Shown in pieces: positions 5,030 through 13,215 of a stretch of DNA of 36,269 nt. The DNA lies in NCBI GenBank assembly GCA_019135895.1, contig JAGVVH010000168.1:1-36269 (forward strand), in the 5' to 3' direction. The translations under genes and the position numbers were made by a program. The notes below the pieces were generated by a model that saw only the letters and a list, made by a program, of their open reading frames with translations, ran no database searches and was not told the origin of the DNA. Numbering within the stretch: position 1 is the stretch's first letter; every line of letters starts with the position of its first letter. Source of the DNA: Bacteroidota bacterium (lineage in GTDB: Bacteria; Bacteroidota; Bacteroidia; Bacteroidales; WCHB1-69).

Positions 5030-7630
5030 ATGCTACACAAAAGTCTTCTCCTAACTTTCTTCTCTATTTTGTTTTATTCAACTCTGCATGCTCAAATAAG
5101 TGATACTTTTTCCGATGGCGACTTTACTCAAAATCCCTCCTGGGCAGGTGACACCTCTTCATTTAAAGTAAATCCGGAGTTTGAGTTACAATTGAATGCG
5201 ACTACTGCCGGTGATGCTCAACTCTATGTTTTGAATTCATTTTACAACAATAAGATGGAGTGGAACTTCAAAATCCGACTGGGGTTTTCTCCTTCTGCCA
5301 ATAACTATGCGAAAGTATATCTGTGCTCTGATATCCCCGACTTAAGAAATGCTTCCTTAAGAGGTTATTATCTTAAGTTTGGGGAGAACGGGGCAAATGA
5401 TGCCGTTGAACTATACTACCAGCATGACGGCACTCATGAGCTGATTTGTCGGGGAACAGATGGACTGTTCCCAACTTCTTTCTGCATGAAACTTAAAGTA
5501 GAATATGATGATAGCATCGGAGAGTGGAAAGTTTATATAGATAAGCTATTAAACGGCAATTACCAACTAGATGCCGAGGGATTCTCTCCATTGCAATGTA
5601 ACACTATGGCCATGGGAGTTTACTGTACTTTCACTTCAAGTAACAAAGAGAAATTTTTCTTTGATGATTTTTATTTGGGACCTCCCCTTGTAGATACAAT
5701 TCCCCCCGAATTAGTCTCTATCAAGGGAGAAGGAGACTTAAAAACAATTGTCCTCAGGTTTTCAGAAAACATCTCCTCAACGACAGCTTTATCTTCAGCT
5801 AACTATTCAATTTCAGAAATAGATGAATCACCGGTAAGTTGTTCTTATTCCGAAAACCGTTTTGATGAAATTAGACTCACTTTTGGGGAATTATTCAAAG
5901 AGGAAACGCCCTATCATTTGGCCATCGAAAACATTTCTGATTATGCGGGAAATAGCATGACAAATATGGTGGAAGAACTTAATTTTTACAAGATAAAAAG
6001 AAACGACATCCTAATCAGCGAAATAATGGCAGATCCCCTCCCTGCAGTCTCCTTACCCCCTTATGAATACCTTGAATTGCATAATCGTAAGAATTTTCCG
6101 GTTGAATTATCCGGGTGGAAAATCAGGATAGGGTCAACTCTTAAATCATTACCGGATATTGTGTTGCAAGCGGGAGGCTCCTGTATACTCGTTGACGAGG
6201 ATGAGGCGGCAAGTTTCACATCCTGGCAAGATGTATATCAACTTTCATCCCTAAGCATAACGGATTCAGGACAGGAACTCACACTTTACAACAGATATGG
6301 CGAAATCATCCATTATGTTGCTTTTAAAAATTGGTGGCACAGTAGTGACATAAAGCGCGAGGGCGGGTGGTCGCTTGAAATGATTGATGTTGACAACCCT
6401 TGCTCCGAAGCATCAAACTGGAACTCTTCCGTTTCAGAATCGGGAGGAACGCCCGGGGAGGCAAATTCCATTTCTGAGGTAAACCCTGACAACATCTTAC
6501 CGAAAATAGAGAAGGTTACCTTACAGGATTCGCTCACCCTGATTATCTTTTTTGATGAGACCATCCTTTCCGACAGCACTAATTATGCCACTCTTTTTGA
6601 AATCGACAGAGGAATTCACATCAGCTCGGTGGAAGAAATTCCTCCCGGCAACAAAGCACTGAAGATAACCTTCTCAGAAGCAATTCAGCCTTTTACCATT
6701 TACACCATCACCATAACCGATACTCTTTGTGATTGTGTAGGCAATATGATATTGGAAGGCAGTTGGATTCGATTTGGAATTCCACAAAAAGCACAATTCA
6801 ACGACCTTATAATCAACGAAATCATGACAGCTCCGGCAAATGGTGAAAATGCCGATTACATTGAAATTTACAATCGATCTGATAAAATTATTGACCTAAA
6901 GACTGTAAAAATCGGCTCCGGAGGCAATGAGATCCCCGACAAGGCAGTCATTATGATTAGTAGCGGCTACCAATTATTTCCGCAATCATATCTTGTCCTG
7001 TGTAAAAATCCGGCTATTACCCAAAAGCAATATTATGTCCCATATCCCGAGAGATTACTATTCTGCGACTCCCTTCCTTCCTACCCCAACAGCTCCGGAA
7101 CAGTTCATCTCACAGATCCCGGATTTATTACAATTGACAAGCTTATTTACGACGAATCCATGCATTACGAAATGCTTACCTCAACAGAAGGAGTCTCCCT
7201 GGAACGAATCCATTTTGATGCAGAGACTCAGAATTCCGACAACTGGAAGTCGGCAGCGGCAAGTGTTGGATATGGAACACCGGGGTATCAAAACTCACAA
7301 TATTCTGACATAAAACCCACAGAAGATATTTTCACGGTCCTCCCTGAAGTATTTTCTCCGGATAATGACGGATTTGACGACTATTGTGAATTTTACTTTC
7401 AATTCAGGGACAGCGAGAACAGGTTATCGCTGACCATTTATGACAGAGATGGGAATCTTATCAAAACTATTGCCAACAATCAGTTATGCGGCATTGAAGA
7501 GCATTACATCTGGGATGGAATTTCAAACAGAGGAAATATTGTTCCACCGGATTTATACCTTGTTAAGATGGAATACTGGAATGCCAACGGGAAGAAAAAA
7601 GTATTACGCAAAACAGTAGGAATAAGATAG
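5030..7630 (+). CDS. Secreted lamin-tail domain protein with gliding-type C-terminal domain
   Basis: An 866-residue secreted protein. A signal peptide (residues 1-21, ending LHA) leads into a lectin/jelly-roll-like region, then an Ig-like segment around 225-320 with the ELVSIKG...LRFSENI pattern. A first lamin-tail domain follows at about 325-445 (ISEIMADPLP...YLELHN), a second Ig-like segment at about 485-585, and a second lamin-tail domain from about 590 (INEIMTAPANGENADYIEIYN). The end (about 767-866) has VFSPDNDGFDDYCEF and WDG...PPDLYLVKMEY, as in the C-terminal domains of Bacteroidetes surface or gliding-associated proteins (FlgD-like Ig fold). It is probably outer-membrane anchored or secreted and may bind polymer or cell surface. 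Substrate is unknown. Confidence 0.85.
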   Translation: MLHKSLLLTFFSILFYSTLHAQISDTFSDGDFTQNPSWAGDTSSFKVNPEFELQLNATTAGDAQLYVLNSFYNNKMEWNFKIRLGFSPSANNYAKVYLCSDIPDLRNASLRGYYLKFGENGANDAVELYYQHDGTHELICRGTDGLFPTSFCMKLKVEYDDSIGEWKVYIDKLLNGNYQLDAEGFSPLQCNTMAMGVYCTFTSSNKEKFFFDDFYLGPPLVDTIPPELVSIKGEGDLKTIVLRFSENISSTTALSSANYSISEIDESPVSCSYSENRFDEIRLTFGELFKEETPYHLAIENISDYAGNSMTNMVEELNFYKIKRNDILISEIMADPLPAVSLPPYEYLELHNRKNFPVELSGWKIRIGSTLKSLPDIVLQAGGSCILVDEDEAASFTSWQDVYQLSSLSITDSGQELTLYNRYGEIIHYVAFKNWWHSSDIKREGGWSLEMIDVDNPCSEASNWNSSVSESGGTPGEANSISEVNPDNILPKIEKVTLQDSLTLIIFFDETILSDSTNYATLFEIDRGIHISSVEEIPPGNKALKITFSEAIQPFTIYTITITDTLCDCVGNMILEGSWIRFGIPQKAQFNDLIINEIMTAPANGENADYIEIYNRSDKIIDLKTVKIGSGGNEIPDKAVIMISSGYQLFPQSYLVLCKNPAITQKQYYVPYPERLLFCDSLPSYPNSSGTVHLTDPGFITIDKLIYDESMHYEMLTSTEGVSLERIHFDAETQNSDNWKSAAASVGYGTPGYQNSQYSDIKPTEDIFTVLPEVFSPDNDGFDDYCEFYFQFRDSENRLSLTIYDRDGNLIKTIANNQLCGIEEHYIWDGISNRGNIVPPDLYLVKMEYWNANGKKKVLRKTVGIR

Positions 7631-7702
7631 ATTTCTGGTAATAATAGATAAAAAGCAAAAAAAAGAGAAAACAGAAAAGTAGTTTTTTTGTAATATTTTT
7701 TG

Positions 7703-7710
7703 TACTTTTG
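7703..7710 (+). promoter_or_regulatory. -7 element for tRNA-Lys
   Basis: TACTTTTG followed by CCGCC, 12 nt ahead of the tRNA 5' end. Confidence 0.7.
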
Positions 7711-7721
7711 CCGCCCTAAAA

Positions 7722-7794
7722 GTCTTCGTAGCTCAGTAGGTAGAGCAATTGACTCTTAATCAATGGGTCCGGGGTTCGAGCCCCCGCGAGGACA
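7722..7794 (+). tRNA. tRNA-Lys (anticodon CTT)
   Basis: The acceptor arm GTCTTCG pairs with CGAGGAC (one G-T pair). The D arm is GCTC...GAGC, the anticodon stem ATTGA/TCAAT encloses the loop CTCTTAA with anticodon CTT, and the T arm is CGGGG-TTCGAGC-CCCCG. The discriminator is A at 7794 and the full CCA is not encoded. No integrase gene or repeat of the tRNA end is seen nearby. Confidence 0.97.
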
Positions 7795-7802
7795 CAAAAG
7801 CT

Positions 7803-7843
7803 AACAGGCACTTATAAATTATATATAATCTGCCTGTTTTTTT
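7803..7843 (+). terminator. Terminator after tRNA-Lys
   Basis: AACAGGCA (7803-7810) pairs with TGCCTGTT (7831-7838), followed by a run of T to 7843. The AT-rich loop is 20 nt. Confidence 0.75.
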
Positions 7844-7976
7844 GTAAATTTATGTCAAACCTATTTAGAATTATTATTTGAAAAGATAATATCCGCTGAA
7901 GAAACTTTTAATTGGTTTTATTTCAATTTCCTCCGTGTTGATAACATCGTCCATTTGGACTGTTGGTCATATTCTT

Positions 7977-8906
7977 TCATCTTGCCCCTTTCTTTGTTAT
8001 TCCACTGCATTGAACAGATGAGTCGGCTTTATTTGGAGCTTTATTTAAAGTATTACTATGTATCCATGTCCAGCATTCTATACAACATTTTTCTTCAATC
8101 TTTCCCTCTTCGTCATCCGGCAATAAGGGGAAGAAATCAATTCCGGTAAACTTCTCAACACTATCAATAGTGACTGCATAATTTTGCAAGGGGCTGTCAG
8201 ATCCAATATTAGCCATAATAAAACCAATCCCTTTAATGACAGGCTTTGAATAATCAAGAATAACTTTAAAAAAATAGTCGGGCACCGCAACTTGATTGGG
8301 ACCGATTGTAACCAAATTATACGTCAGAACGGGACCTGTTACCACATAAAGAGTATCATTTTCAATCGCCCAATTCCTCACCAAGCCTTCCAACTGTTTC
8401 CAAATACCCCTGTTAAAAGTTGGATTTTGAGGGCTCATATTGCTATAATAAAAAGATTCTGACATAGAAATTGATGACCAGCCCATGTCTGCTGCAGGTG
8501 CCAGATGTCCTCTGTCAAATCCTGAACCGGCATAATCCTGATTACTTGCTGTCATTGTTTTGACCTCCGGGTCCTCCTTAAAAGCATTCCCGCGCTCCCA
8601 GGATTTTACTGTTTCCTCTTTCGTTAATTGATAGGCCACCCATTTTGCCTGTTCATATTGCTCATTATAGACCAGTGAATACCCCACATGAGTAATAATG
8701 ATCTCATTCGGATTAGTTTTAGGGATTTCCAATTTGGGAATATCTTGTATACTGCATTTATTTGGTGAAACGCTTGTATCTTTTGCACTTACAAATTTCC
8801 CCTGACATAACAGTAATATGTCATTATTAATTACATTACTATCCCGACTAAAAATAAATAATTGAATGACACATAATAGTAGTATTATCAAAGGAAATTT
8901 TTTCAT
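7977..8906 (-). CDS. Secreted DNA/RNA non-specific endonuclease (NucA/Serratia type)
   Basis: A 309-residue nuclease that would cut DNA and RNA outside the cytoplasm. A hydrophobic N-terminus (residues 4-20) serves as signal peptide or anchor. The beta-beta-alpha metal core has DRGHLAPAADM (catalytic His134) and NMSPQNPTFNRGIW, in which Asn165 is the expected Mg ligand. The preceding WVAYQLTKEE strand and the later YVVTGPVL strand are also typical. After the domain, a C-terminal tail from about 270 carries CCIECWTW, which could bind metal or form disulfides and is not part of the core. The likely role is nutrient scavenging or degradation of extracellular nucleic acid. No inhibitor gene is adjacent, which argues against an intracellular toxin. 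Confidence 0.9.
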   Translation of the reverse strand: MKKFPLIILLLCVIQLFIFSRDSNVINNDILLLCQGKFVSAKDTSVSPNKCSIQDIPKLEIPKTNPNEIIITHVGYSLVYNEQYEQAKWVAYQLTKEETVKSWERGNAFKEDPEVKTMTASNQDYAGSGFDRGHLAPAADMGWSSISMSESFYYSNMSPQNPTFNRGIWKQLEGLVRNWAIENDTLYVVTGPVLTYNLVTIGPNQVAVPDYFFKVILDYSKPVIKGIGFIMANIGSDSPLQNYAVTIDSVEKFTGIDFFPLLPDDEEGKIEEKCCIECWTWIHSNTLNKAPNKADSSVQCSGITKKGAR

Positions 8907-8941
8907 AAATTCATTAACTCAGCAATCGTTAGCAAAGTAAC

Positions 8942-8965
8942 AAAAAAAATCCCGGTTTCCCGGGA
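8942..8965 (-). terminator. Terminator of the HMA-like gene
   Basis: Read on the minus strand, TCCCGG-GAAA-CCGGGA is followed by eight T. It lies 25 nt past the stop of the gene ending at 8990. It is one of the strongest intrinsic terminators in the window. Confidence 0.85.
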
Positions 8966-8989
8966 CATAAAATTAACTAAAAAAACTAA

Positions 8990-9343
8990 CTATTTCTTTT
9001 TACTTTCTTCCTTACTGGGGTCATCATGTGAACATGCCTTTTGGATAACAGCATCTTTTTTGGTAAACTCCGTTGTATAGCCAATCTTTTCAATTGCTGC
9101 AACAAGTTTATCCTTGTTTTGTTTTTGAGGATTATAGTTGATAGTTACAACTTTAGTTTCAACATCAGCAAAAACTTTAACAACGCCATCTTCCTTGGCC
9201 AATTCTTTTTCAATCAAGGCTTTTCCGTTTGGACAATGAAACCCGACTTTAATCTTAATTTCATCTGTTTTAGTAGTTTGCGCATAACTGCCCGCAACAA
9301 AAAGGAGCATCAGGGACAATAATAATAATCTAATCTTTTTCAT
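8990..9343 (-). CDS. Periplasmic HMA-like protein lacking the CxxC motif
   Basis: A 117-residue protein: a signal peptide (MKKIRLLLLSLMLLFVAGSYA) then one heavy-metal-associated fold (KIKVGFHCPNGKALIEKEL ... GVVKVFADVETKVVTINYNP ... LVAAIEKIGY). The family normally binds copper or another soft metal through CxxC after the first strand. Here only one Cys remains (HCPNGK). The tail after the domain has ACSHDD and a Lys-rich end, so metal could be held by Cys/His differently. The start at 9343 is preferred because the -7 element at 9361-9368 lies downstream of the alternative start at 9403. Role in metal handling is inferred only from the fold. Confidence 0.8.
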   Translation of the reverse strand: MKKIRLLLLSLMLLFVAGSYAQTTKTDEIKIKVGFHCPNGKALIEKELAKEDGVVKVFADVETKVVTINYNPQKQNKDKLVAAIEKIGYTTEFTKKDAVIQKACSHDDPSKEESKKK

Positions 9344-9360
9344 ATCTATATTTTTTTTTG

Positions 9361-9368
9361 CAAAAGTA
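9361..9368 (-). promoter_or_regulatory. -7 element for the HMA-like gene
   Basis: Minus strand TACTTTTG followed by C, 17 nt from the ATG at 9343. It sets the start by excluding the longer frame. Confidence 0.7.
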
Positions 9369-9416
9369 ATAAAATAATCGCACGTAGGAATCTTCTTCAA
9401 CACTTGGAGTCAAAAA

Positions 9417-9902
9417 TTACGCAATCTCTCCAATAATAACAACATGGTTTTTCCCATATTTTTTAGCACATTTGGGACAAACAGTGTACCACATATACCA
9501 TTTAGTAATTTTAAGACCTTTTGCAGCAACAACTTCTTCATAGTCCTTACACCATTCTCGTGTATTCTTAAAAGGCCCCTCATACACCTTGCTAAAATAC
9601 TTACCTGTCAGCTCAATATTTTCCATACTGGGAATAATCCTGTCAGTTTCCATATAAATATTCATATTCCACTTAGAAGTATGTTCTGATAAACAGATAT
9701 AATTCTCCATTACTGCTCCGACCTCATCAAACTTCTTCATAAGTTTTGTCATCACACCGCCAAAATTTAAAGGCATAAATAAGAAAGTAAAGACACTGGT
9801 CTTCACAAATTTCTTATGATCCCACTCAATTATTTTATCTTCCCAAGGAATCGAGTCAAACTCAGGACAGCATTTTGCTTCCTCAACTGAATCATTTGTC
9901 AT
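9417..9902 (-). CDS. GyrI-like / 'hydrolase'-annotated small protein
   Basis: A 161-residue cytoplasmic protein of a family often labelled 'hydrolase' without proof. Typical traits are the opening CCPEFDSIPWEDK, the central ELTGKYFSKVYEGPFK strand and the closing YTVCPKCAKKYGKNH with a CxxC pair. The fold I expect is the SOUL/GyrI-like ligand-binding type; the CPKC and CC pairs could hold metal. No catalytic residue can be named. The start at 9902 (MTNDSVEE) is favoured over 9980 because AAGGAGG lies 5 nt before it and the -7 element at 9978-9985 would leave the longer frame without leader. The gene appears monocistronic. Confidence 0.7.
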   Translation of the reverse strand: MTNDSVEEAKCCPEFDSIPWEDKIIEWDHKKFVKTSVFTFLFMPLNFGGVMTKLMKKFDEVGAVMENYICLSEHTSKWNMNIYMETDRIIPSMENIELTGKYFSKVYEGPFKNTREWCKDYEEVVAAKGLKITKWYMWYTVCPKCAKKYGKNHVVIIGEIA

Positions 9903-9906
9903 AATA

Positions 9907-9915
9907 ACCTCCTTT
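9907..9915 (-). promoter_or_regulatory. Shine-Dalgarno-like site
   Basis: The minus strand reads AAAAGGAGGTTATT just before the ATG at 9902. A near-perfect SD is rare among the genes of this window and decides the start. Confidence 0.6.
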
Positions 9916-9977
9916 TGTTGATTGATAATAACGTTTAAATTTGAAATAATAAAAACAAATTTGTTGCATAATATTTG

Positions 9978-9985
9978 CAAAGATA
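9978..9985 (-). promoter_or_regulatory. -7 element for the gene at 9417-9902
   Basis: Minus strand TATCTTTG followed by C, giving a leader of roughly 70 nt. Confidence 0.6.
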
Positions 9986-10147
9986 TACAATAAAAAATAT
10001 ACCTAAATACACATCAATAATAAAAATGAAAATTTCTTCCAAAAAAATTGGCATAAAAAAGATCACAAAACACAACTTCATTGTAATTGCCTGAAAATAA
10101 AACCAATAAAATTTTACATCAGTAGTTAAATATCAAAAACAGAAGTG

Positions 10148-10155
10148 TATTTTTG
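10148..10155 (+). promoter_or_regulatory. -7 element for the SPFH operon
   Basis: TATTTTTG followed by C, 30 nt before the ATG at 10186. Confidence 0.65.
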
Positions 10156-10185
10156 CGATTAAAATAATATCAATTTAATATCATT

Positions 10186-11124
10186 ATGAACACAAATGAA
10201 TTTACAAAAAAAATGAAAGGGTCAAATGGTTTTATTCATTTAATCTTAAACATCCTTCTATTTGCCGTTAGCATAATATCGGTAATTTACTATAATGGGG
10301 ATCCAACTAAGAACTGGGCAATAGTCATATTTGTCATTTTATTTATAGTATGGGTAATTCATCTTATCGGCTTCACTATCATTCAACCCAATAAATCTGT
10401 TGTATTGACATTTTTCGGTAAATATTCGGGAACTGTCAAGGAGAACGGGTTTTTCTGGTTTAATCCATTTTATGGACGGAAGAAGCTATCATTAAGAGCC
10501 CGAAATATGGATGTAGAACCCATTAAAGTTAACGACAAAAATGGAAATCCGATCATGATCGGGCTTGTATTAGTATGGAAAATTGACGACACTTATAAAG
10601 CAAGCTTTGACATTGACTCAGAAGTTTTATCTGTCGCAACAAACAACACTCTCCAGGTCAATTCATTGAATAAGTACGACAAATTTGTAAAAGTACAAAG
10701 TGATGCTGCTTTAAGGAAAGTTGCCGGACTTTATGCTTATGATCACATTGACCACGCTTCAAATGAGCTAACATTACGTTCCGGAGGTGAGGAAATCAAT
10801 GATCGGCTAGAGTTGGAATTAGGTGAAAGACTTCACATTGCAGGAATTAAAATTGTAGAAGCCCGAATTAATTATCTTGCTTATGCTGCAGAAATTGCCA
10901 GTGTAATGTTGCGTCGTCAGCAGGCTGAGGCTATCATAGCAGCCCGTGAAAAGATTGTCGAAGGTGCTGTGTCAATGGTCGAACTTGCCCTTAATAAATT
11001 AAGTGAGAAAAAAGTAGTAGATCTGGATGAAGAGAAAAAAGCAACCATGGTTAGTAATCTGATGGTTGTTCTTTGCGCCGATGAGGCAGCTTCACCGGTA
11101 ATTAACACAGGAACATTATACTAG
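10186..11124 (+). CDS. SPFH/Band 7 (stomatin-like) membrane protein
   Basis: A 312-residue protein with two hydrophobic segments near the N-terminus (about 18-38 and 45-67), followed by an SPFH domain from about 70 (IQPNKSVVLTFFGKYSGTV... FWFNPF, then LRARNMDVEPIKVNDKNGNPI). A helical region rich in Ala and Arg (AAEIASVMLRRQQAEAIIAA) closes the domain, as in stomatins and prohibitins, which assemble into membrane-bound oligomers. A short tail ends at 312. The next gene starts 3 nt after the stop, so the two are surely co-transcribed. The pairing of an SPFH protein with a small Arc-like protein is one I know from Bacteroidetes, but its task is unknown. Confidence 0.88.
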   Translation: MNTNEFTKKMKGSNGFIHLILNILLFAVSIISVIYYNGDPTKNWAIVIFVILFIVWVIHLIGFTIIQPNKSVVLTFFGKYSGTVKENGFFWFNPFYGRKKLSLRARNMDVEPIKVNDKNGNPIMIGLVLVWKIDDTYKASFDIDSEVLSVATNNTLQVNSLNKYDKFVKVQSDAALRKVAGLYAYDHIDHASNELTLRSGGEEINDRLELELGERLHIAGIKIVEARINYLAYAAEIASVMLRRQQAEAIIAAREKIVEGAVSMVELALNKLSEKKVVDLDEEKKATMVSNLMVVLCADEAASPVINTGTLY

Positions 11125-11127
11125 GCC

Positions 11128-11313
11128 ATGGCTCAAAAGAAATCCTTTATTCTAAGAATTGACCCCGAATTGCTAAAGAAGGTCGAAAAATGGGCTGCGG
11201 ATGAATTTCGCAGCACCAACGGCCAATTAGAATGGATTATTCAGCAGGCCATCAACAAGGAAAAAAGGAATAGTAAAAAAAGAGACGAAAATGAAGATAA
11301 CAAAAATGAATAA
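11128..11313 (+). CDS. Small Arc-like (ribbon-helix-helix) protein
   Basis: A 61-residue protein. MAQKKSFILRIDPELLKKVEKWA reads as a ribbon-helix-helix: a short beta strand (SFILRID) then two helices, the second starting at STNGQLEWIIQQAINK. The tail is a charged Lys/Glu/Asn string. RHH proteins dimerise and bind DNA through the strand. It lies 3 nt after the SPFH gene and 17 nt before the nitroreductase gene. It could be an autoregulator of this operon or act as a partner of the SPFH protein. No toxin is adjacent, so an antitoxin role is not supported. Confidence 0.8.
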   Translation: MAQKKSFILRIDPELLKKVEKWAADEFRSTNGQLEWIIQQAINKEKRNSKKRDENEDNKNE

Positions 11314-11330
11314 TCTAAATCCAAAATAAA

Positions 11331-12239
11331 ATGGCAATTCCAACAACAAGAACAAATCAAAATGCAGAAATTCTCATTCATGAAGAAATATGCAGTGGCT
11401 GCGGATTGTGCGTTTCAGTATGCAAAAATTTCAGCCTTGAGATCAAAAACAACAAGGCAGTTATGAGTAGTTCTTCAGTTTTCGGGTGCATAGGCTGTGG
11501 ACACTGTATGGCAATCTGTCCCACAGGTGCCATAGAAATTAATGGCAGAACATTGTCTCCCAAGGACTTATTTCCTATTCCTTCAAAAGAAGAAAGTTCA
11601 AATTATGAATCATTACTAAACCTCTTTAAAAGAAGGAGAAGCATAAGAGAATTTAAAGAAAAGGCTGTTGAACAAGAAATAATAGATAAAATCATAGAAG
11701 CCGCCCGATATGCCCCGATGGGATTGCCTCCAACTGACGTTCATATTATGGTTCTCAATTCTAAAGAGAAATCAAACGCCTTTGCCAAAGACTTTGTCGA
11801 TCATCTTGACACAATGAAATGGTTAACTTCCAACTGGTTTTTAACACTCATGCGTCCTTTTTGGGGAAAATCAAACGATCAGTTGTTCCGGGAATTTATT
11901 AAACCGGCAATTAATTTTTTCAAAGAGGAGATGAAACAAAATCACAACTATCTCACTTATGATGCTCCTTTGACTATCTATTTTTACGGTTCTCCTTTCT
12001 CTGATCCTGCCGATCCGATTATAGCCGCCACTTATGCTATGATGGCTGCAGAATCTTTGGGATTGGGTAGTTGCATGCTTGGAACGATTCACCCACTGAT
12101 CCAAAATGGCAAAAATGCTAAACAACTAAGAGAAAAATATGGAATAAAATATACAAGCCGCGAAGGTCTTGTTGTCGTTTTTGGCTATCCCGCAGTAAAA
12201 TATCTTAAAGGTATTCAACGAACTTTTGCATCTGATTAA
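11331..12239 (+). CDS. Ferredoxin-fused nitroreductase family protein
   Basis: A 302-residue FMN-dependent oxidoreductase with two N-terminal 4Fe-4S sites, Cys21/24/27/31 (CSGCGLCVSVC) and Cys53/56/59/63 (CIGCGHCMAIC, followed by PTGAIEI). A nitroreductase domain begins at about residue 100 (RRRSIREFKEKAVE), with ARYAPMGLPPTDVHIMVL as the flavin-side segment and ESLGLGSCMLGTI later. This layout is usual in anaerobes, where electrons pass from reduced ferredoxin to FMN. The true substrate of such proteins is mostly unknown. It is third in the operon with SPFH and Arc-like genes; the link to them is by position only. Confidence 0.88.
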   Translation: MAIPTTRTNQNAEILIHEEICSGCGLCVSVCKNFSLEIKNNKAVMSSSSVFGCIGCGHCMAICPTGAIEINGRTLSPKDLFPIPSKEESSNYESLLNLFKRRRSIREFKEKAVEQEIIDKIIEAARYAPMGLPPTDVHIMVLNSKEKSNAFAKDFVDHLDTMKWLTSNWFLTLMRPFWGKSNDQLFREFIKPAINFFKEEMKQNHNYLTYDAPLTIYFYGSPFSDPADPIIAATYAMMAAESLGLGSCMLGTIHPLIQNGKNAKQLREKYGIKYTSREGLVVVFGYPAVKYLKGIQRTFASD

Positions 12240-12291
12240 AATTAATATCTTTTACATTGCTAATTTTCCAGTCCATCAACTAATTGATTAT

Positions 12292-12339
12292 ATATTCCCA
12301 TAAAGCGTCACGGCGAGCCGTGACGCTTTATGGGAATAT
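12292..12339. repeat. Perfect 22-bp inverted repeat with 4-nt loop
   Basis: Bases 12292-12313 are fully complementary to 12318-12339 around the loop CGAG. The centre reads GTCACGGCGAGCCGTGAC. It starts 52 nt after the nitroreductase stop. There is no T-run on either side, so an ordinary intrinsic terminator is unlikely, although the stem would halt or protect transcripts. Its GC-rich tip against AT-rich surroundings suggests an inserted repeat element. Confidence 0.9.
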
Positions 12340-12655
12340 CATTAATTGCAATAAGCTTCTTATCTTATAATACCCGAAAATTGAAATATGACGTCAAGAT
12401 CTTTTTAAATCTTTTGTCTTGTAGTAATATAGTTTTGAACTCATTAAAATTAATATGATCAAGCAAATCATCAGACTTTTAGAATAACATTACAAAAAAA
12501 ACATAATTATTACCTTAAAAAAAATTATAATTTTTTGTTATTACTAAGTTTAAAAGCCTTCAATAATCATTTAGTTAATATTGCAATCAAAAAATTATAT
12601 AAAGAAATTTTAAAAAAAAAATTGATTACCATGTTGTAATTTAATATTTATATGT
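12340..12655. other. AT-rich intergenic stretch without a gene
   Basis: Strongly AT-rich with A and T runs and no open frame worth calling. It leads into the promoter at 12634-12663. No RNA fold is evident by eye. Confidence 0.4.
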
Positions 12656-12663
12656 TATATTTG
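12634..12663 (+). promoter_or_regulatory. Bacteroidetes -33/-7 promoter
   Basis: TTG at 12634-12636 and TATATTTG at 12656-12663, 19 nt apart, followed by C. This is the best-spaced -33/-7 pair in the window. It precedes the small membrane protein gene by about 45 nt. Confidence 0.7.
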
Positions 12664-12708
12664 CAGCATTAAACAGTTAAAATTAAAATTAAATTATAAA
12701 TTTTCATT

Positions 12709-13038
12709 ATGAAAAGAATTATTATTGGAATAATTATCGGCTTACTCGCCGGGATTATTGACATCATTCCCATGTTATTGCAATCAATGGAATGGCAGGC
12801 AATAATTGCTGCTTTCTTCATGTGGATTATCATTGGTTTTTTTATTTCTACTTCTGATTTAAAAATAAAATCTATTCCTAAAGGTATCATAATTTCTTTA
12901 TTAGTATTACTTCCATCATCTATAATTATAGGATGGAAAGAACCTCTTGATTTAATTCCAATTTACATCTTAACTATTTTACTCGGCGGAGGAGCCGGAT
13001 ATTGTATTAAATTTTTCACCTCTTTAAAAGATAATTGA
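12709..13038 (+). CDS. Small integral membrane protein of unknown function
   Basis: A 109-residue protein with about four hydrophobic segments (roughly 3-21, 30-46, 60-76 and 84-102). These are rich in Ile and Gly and separated by short polar links such as STSDLKIKSIPKG and GWKEPLDLIP. There is no signal cleavage site and no recognisable catalytic motif. Gly-rich GLLAGIIDIIPM and LGGGAGYC may mediate helix packing. It has its own promoter and an AT-rich leader and is not tightly linked to the next gene (177-nt gap). Confidence 0.7.
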   Translation: MKRIIIGIIIGLLAGIIDIIPMLLQSMEWQAIIAAFFMWIIIGFFISTSDLKIKSIPKGIIISLLVLLPSSIIIGWKEPLDLIPIYILTILLGGGAGYCIKFFTSLKDN

Positions 13039-13215
13039 TCATAACTTCATTTTATCAACTGATTATCTTCAAAACCAGACTCTCGAACCGAAAAAGAATT
13101 CCATAGCATCAATCTTTCTATCCTTTTTTGCATCTAATGCAATATTTCTTATTTATTAATGTTATTTTTGTTGCTTACACTTTAATAGTGTCATTAATAA
13201 TCTAATAAACTAAAA

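Noticed and set aside
7722-7794. tRNA-Lys as integration site of a mobile island
   Set aside because: No integrase gene lies beside it and I see no duplicate of the tRNA 3' end nearby.
7977-8906. Nuclease as part of a defence or toxin system
   Set aside because: It has a signal peptide, stands alone and has no immunity gene; an extracellular nuclease is the simpler reading.
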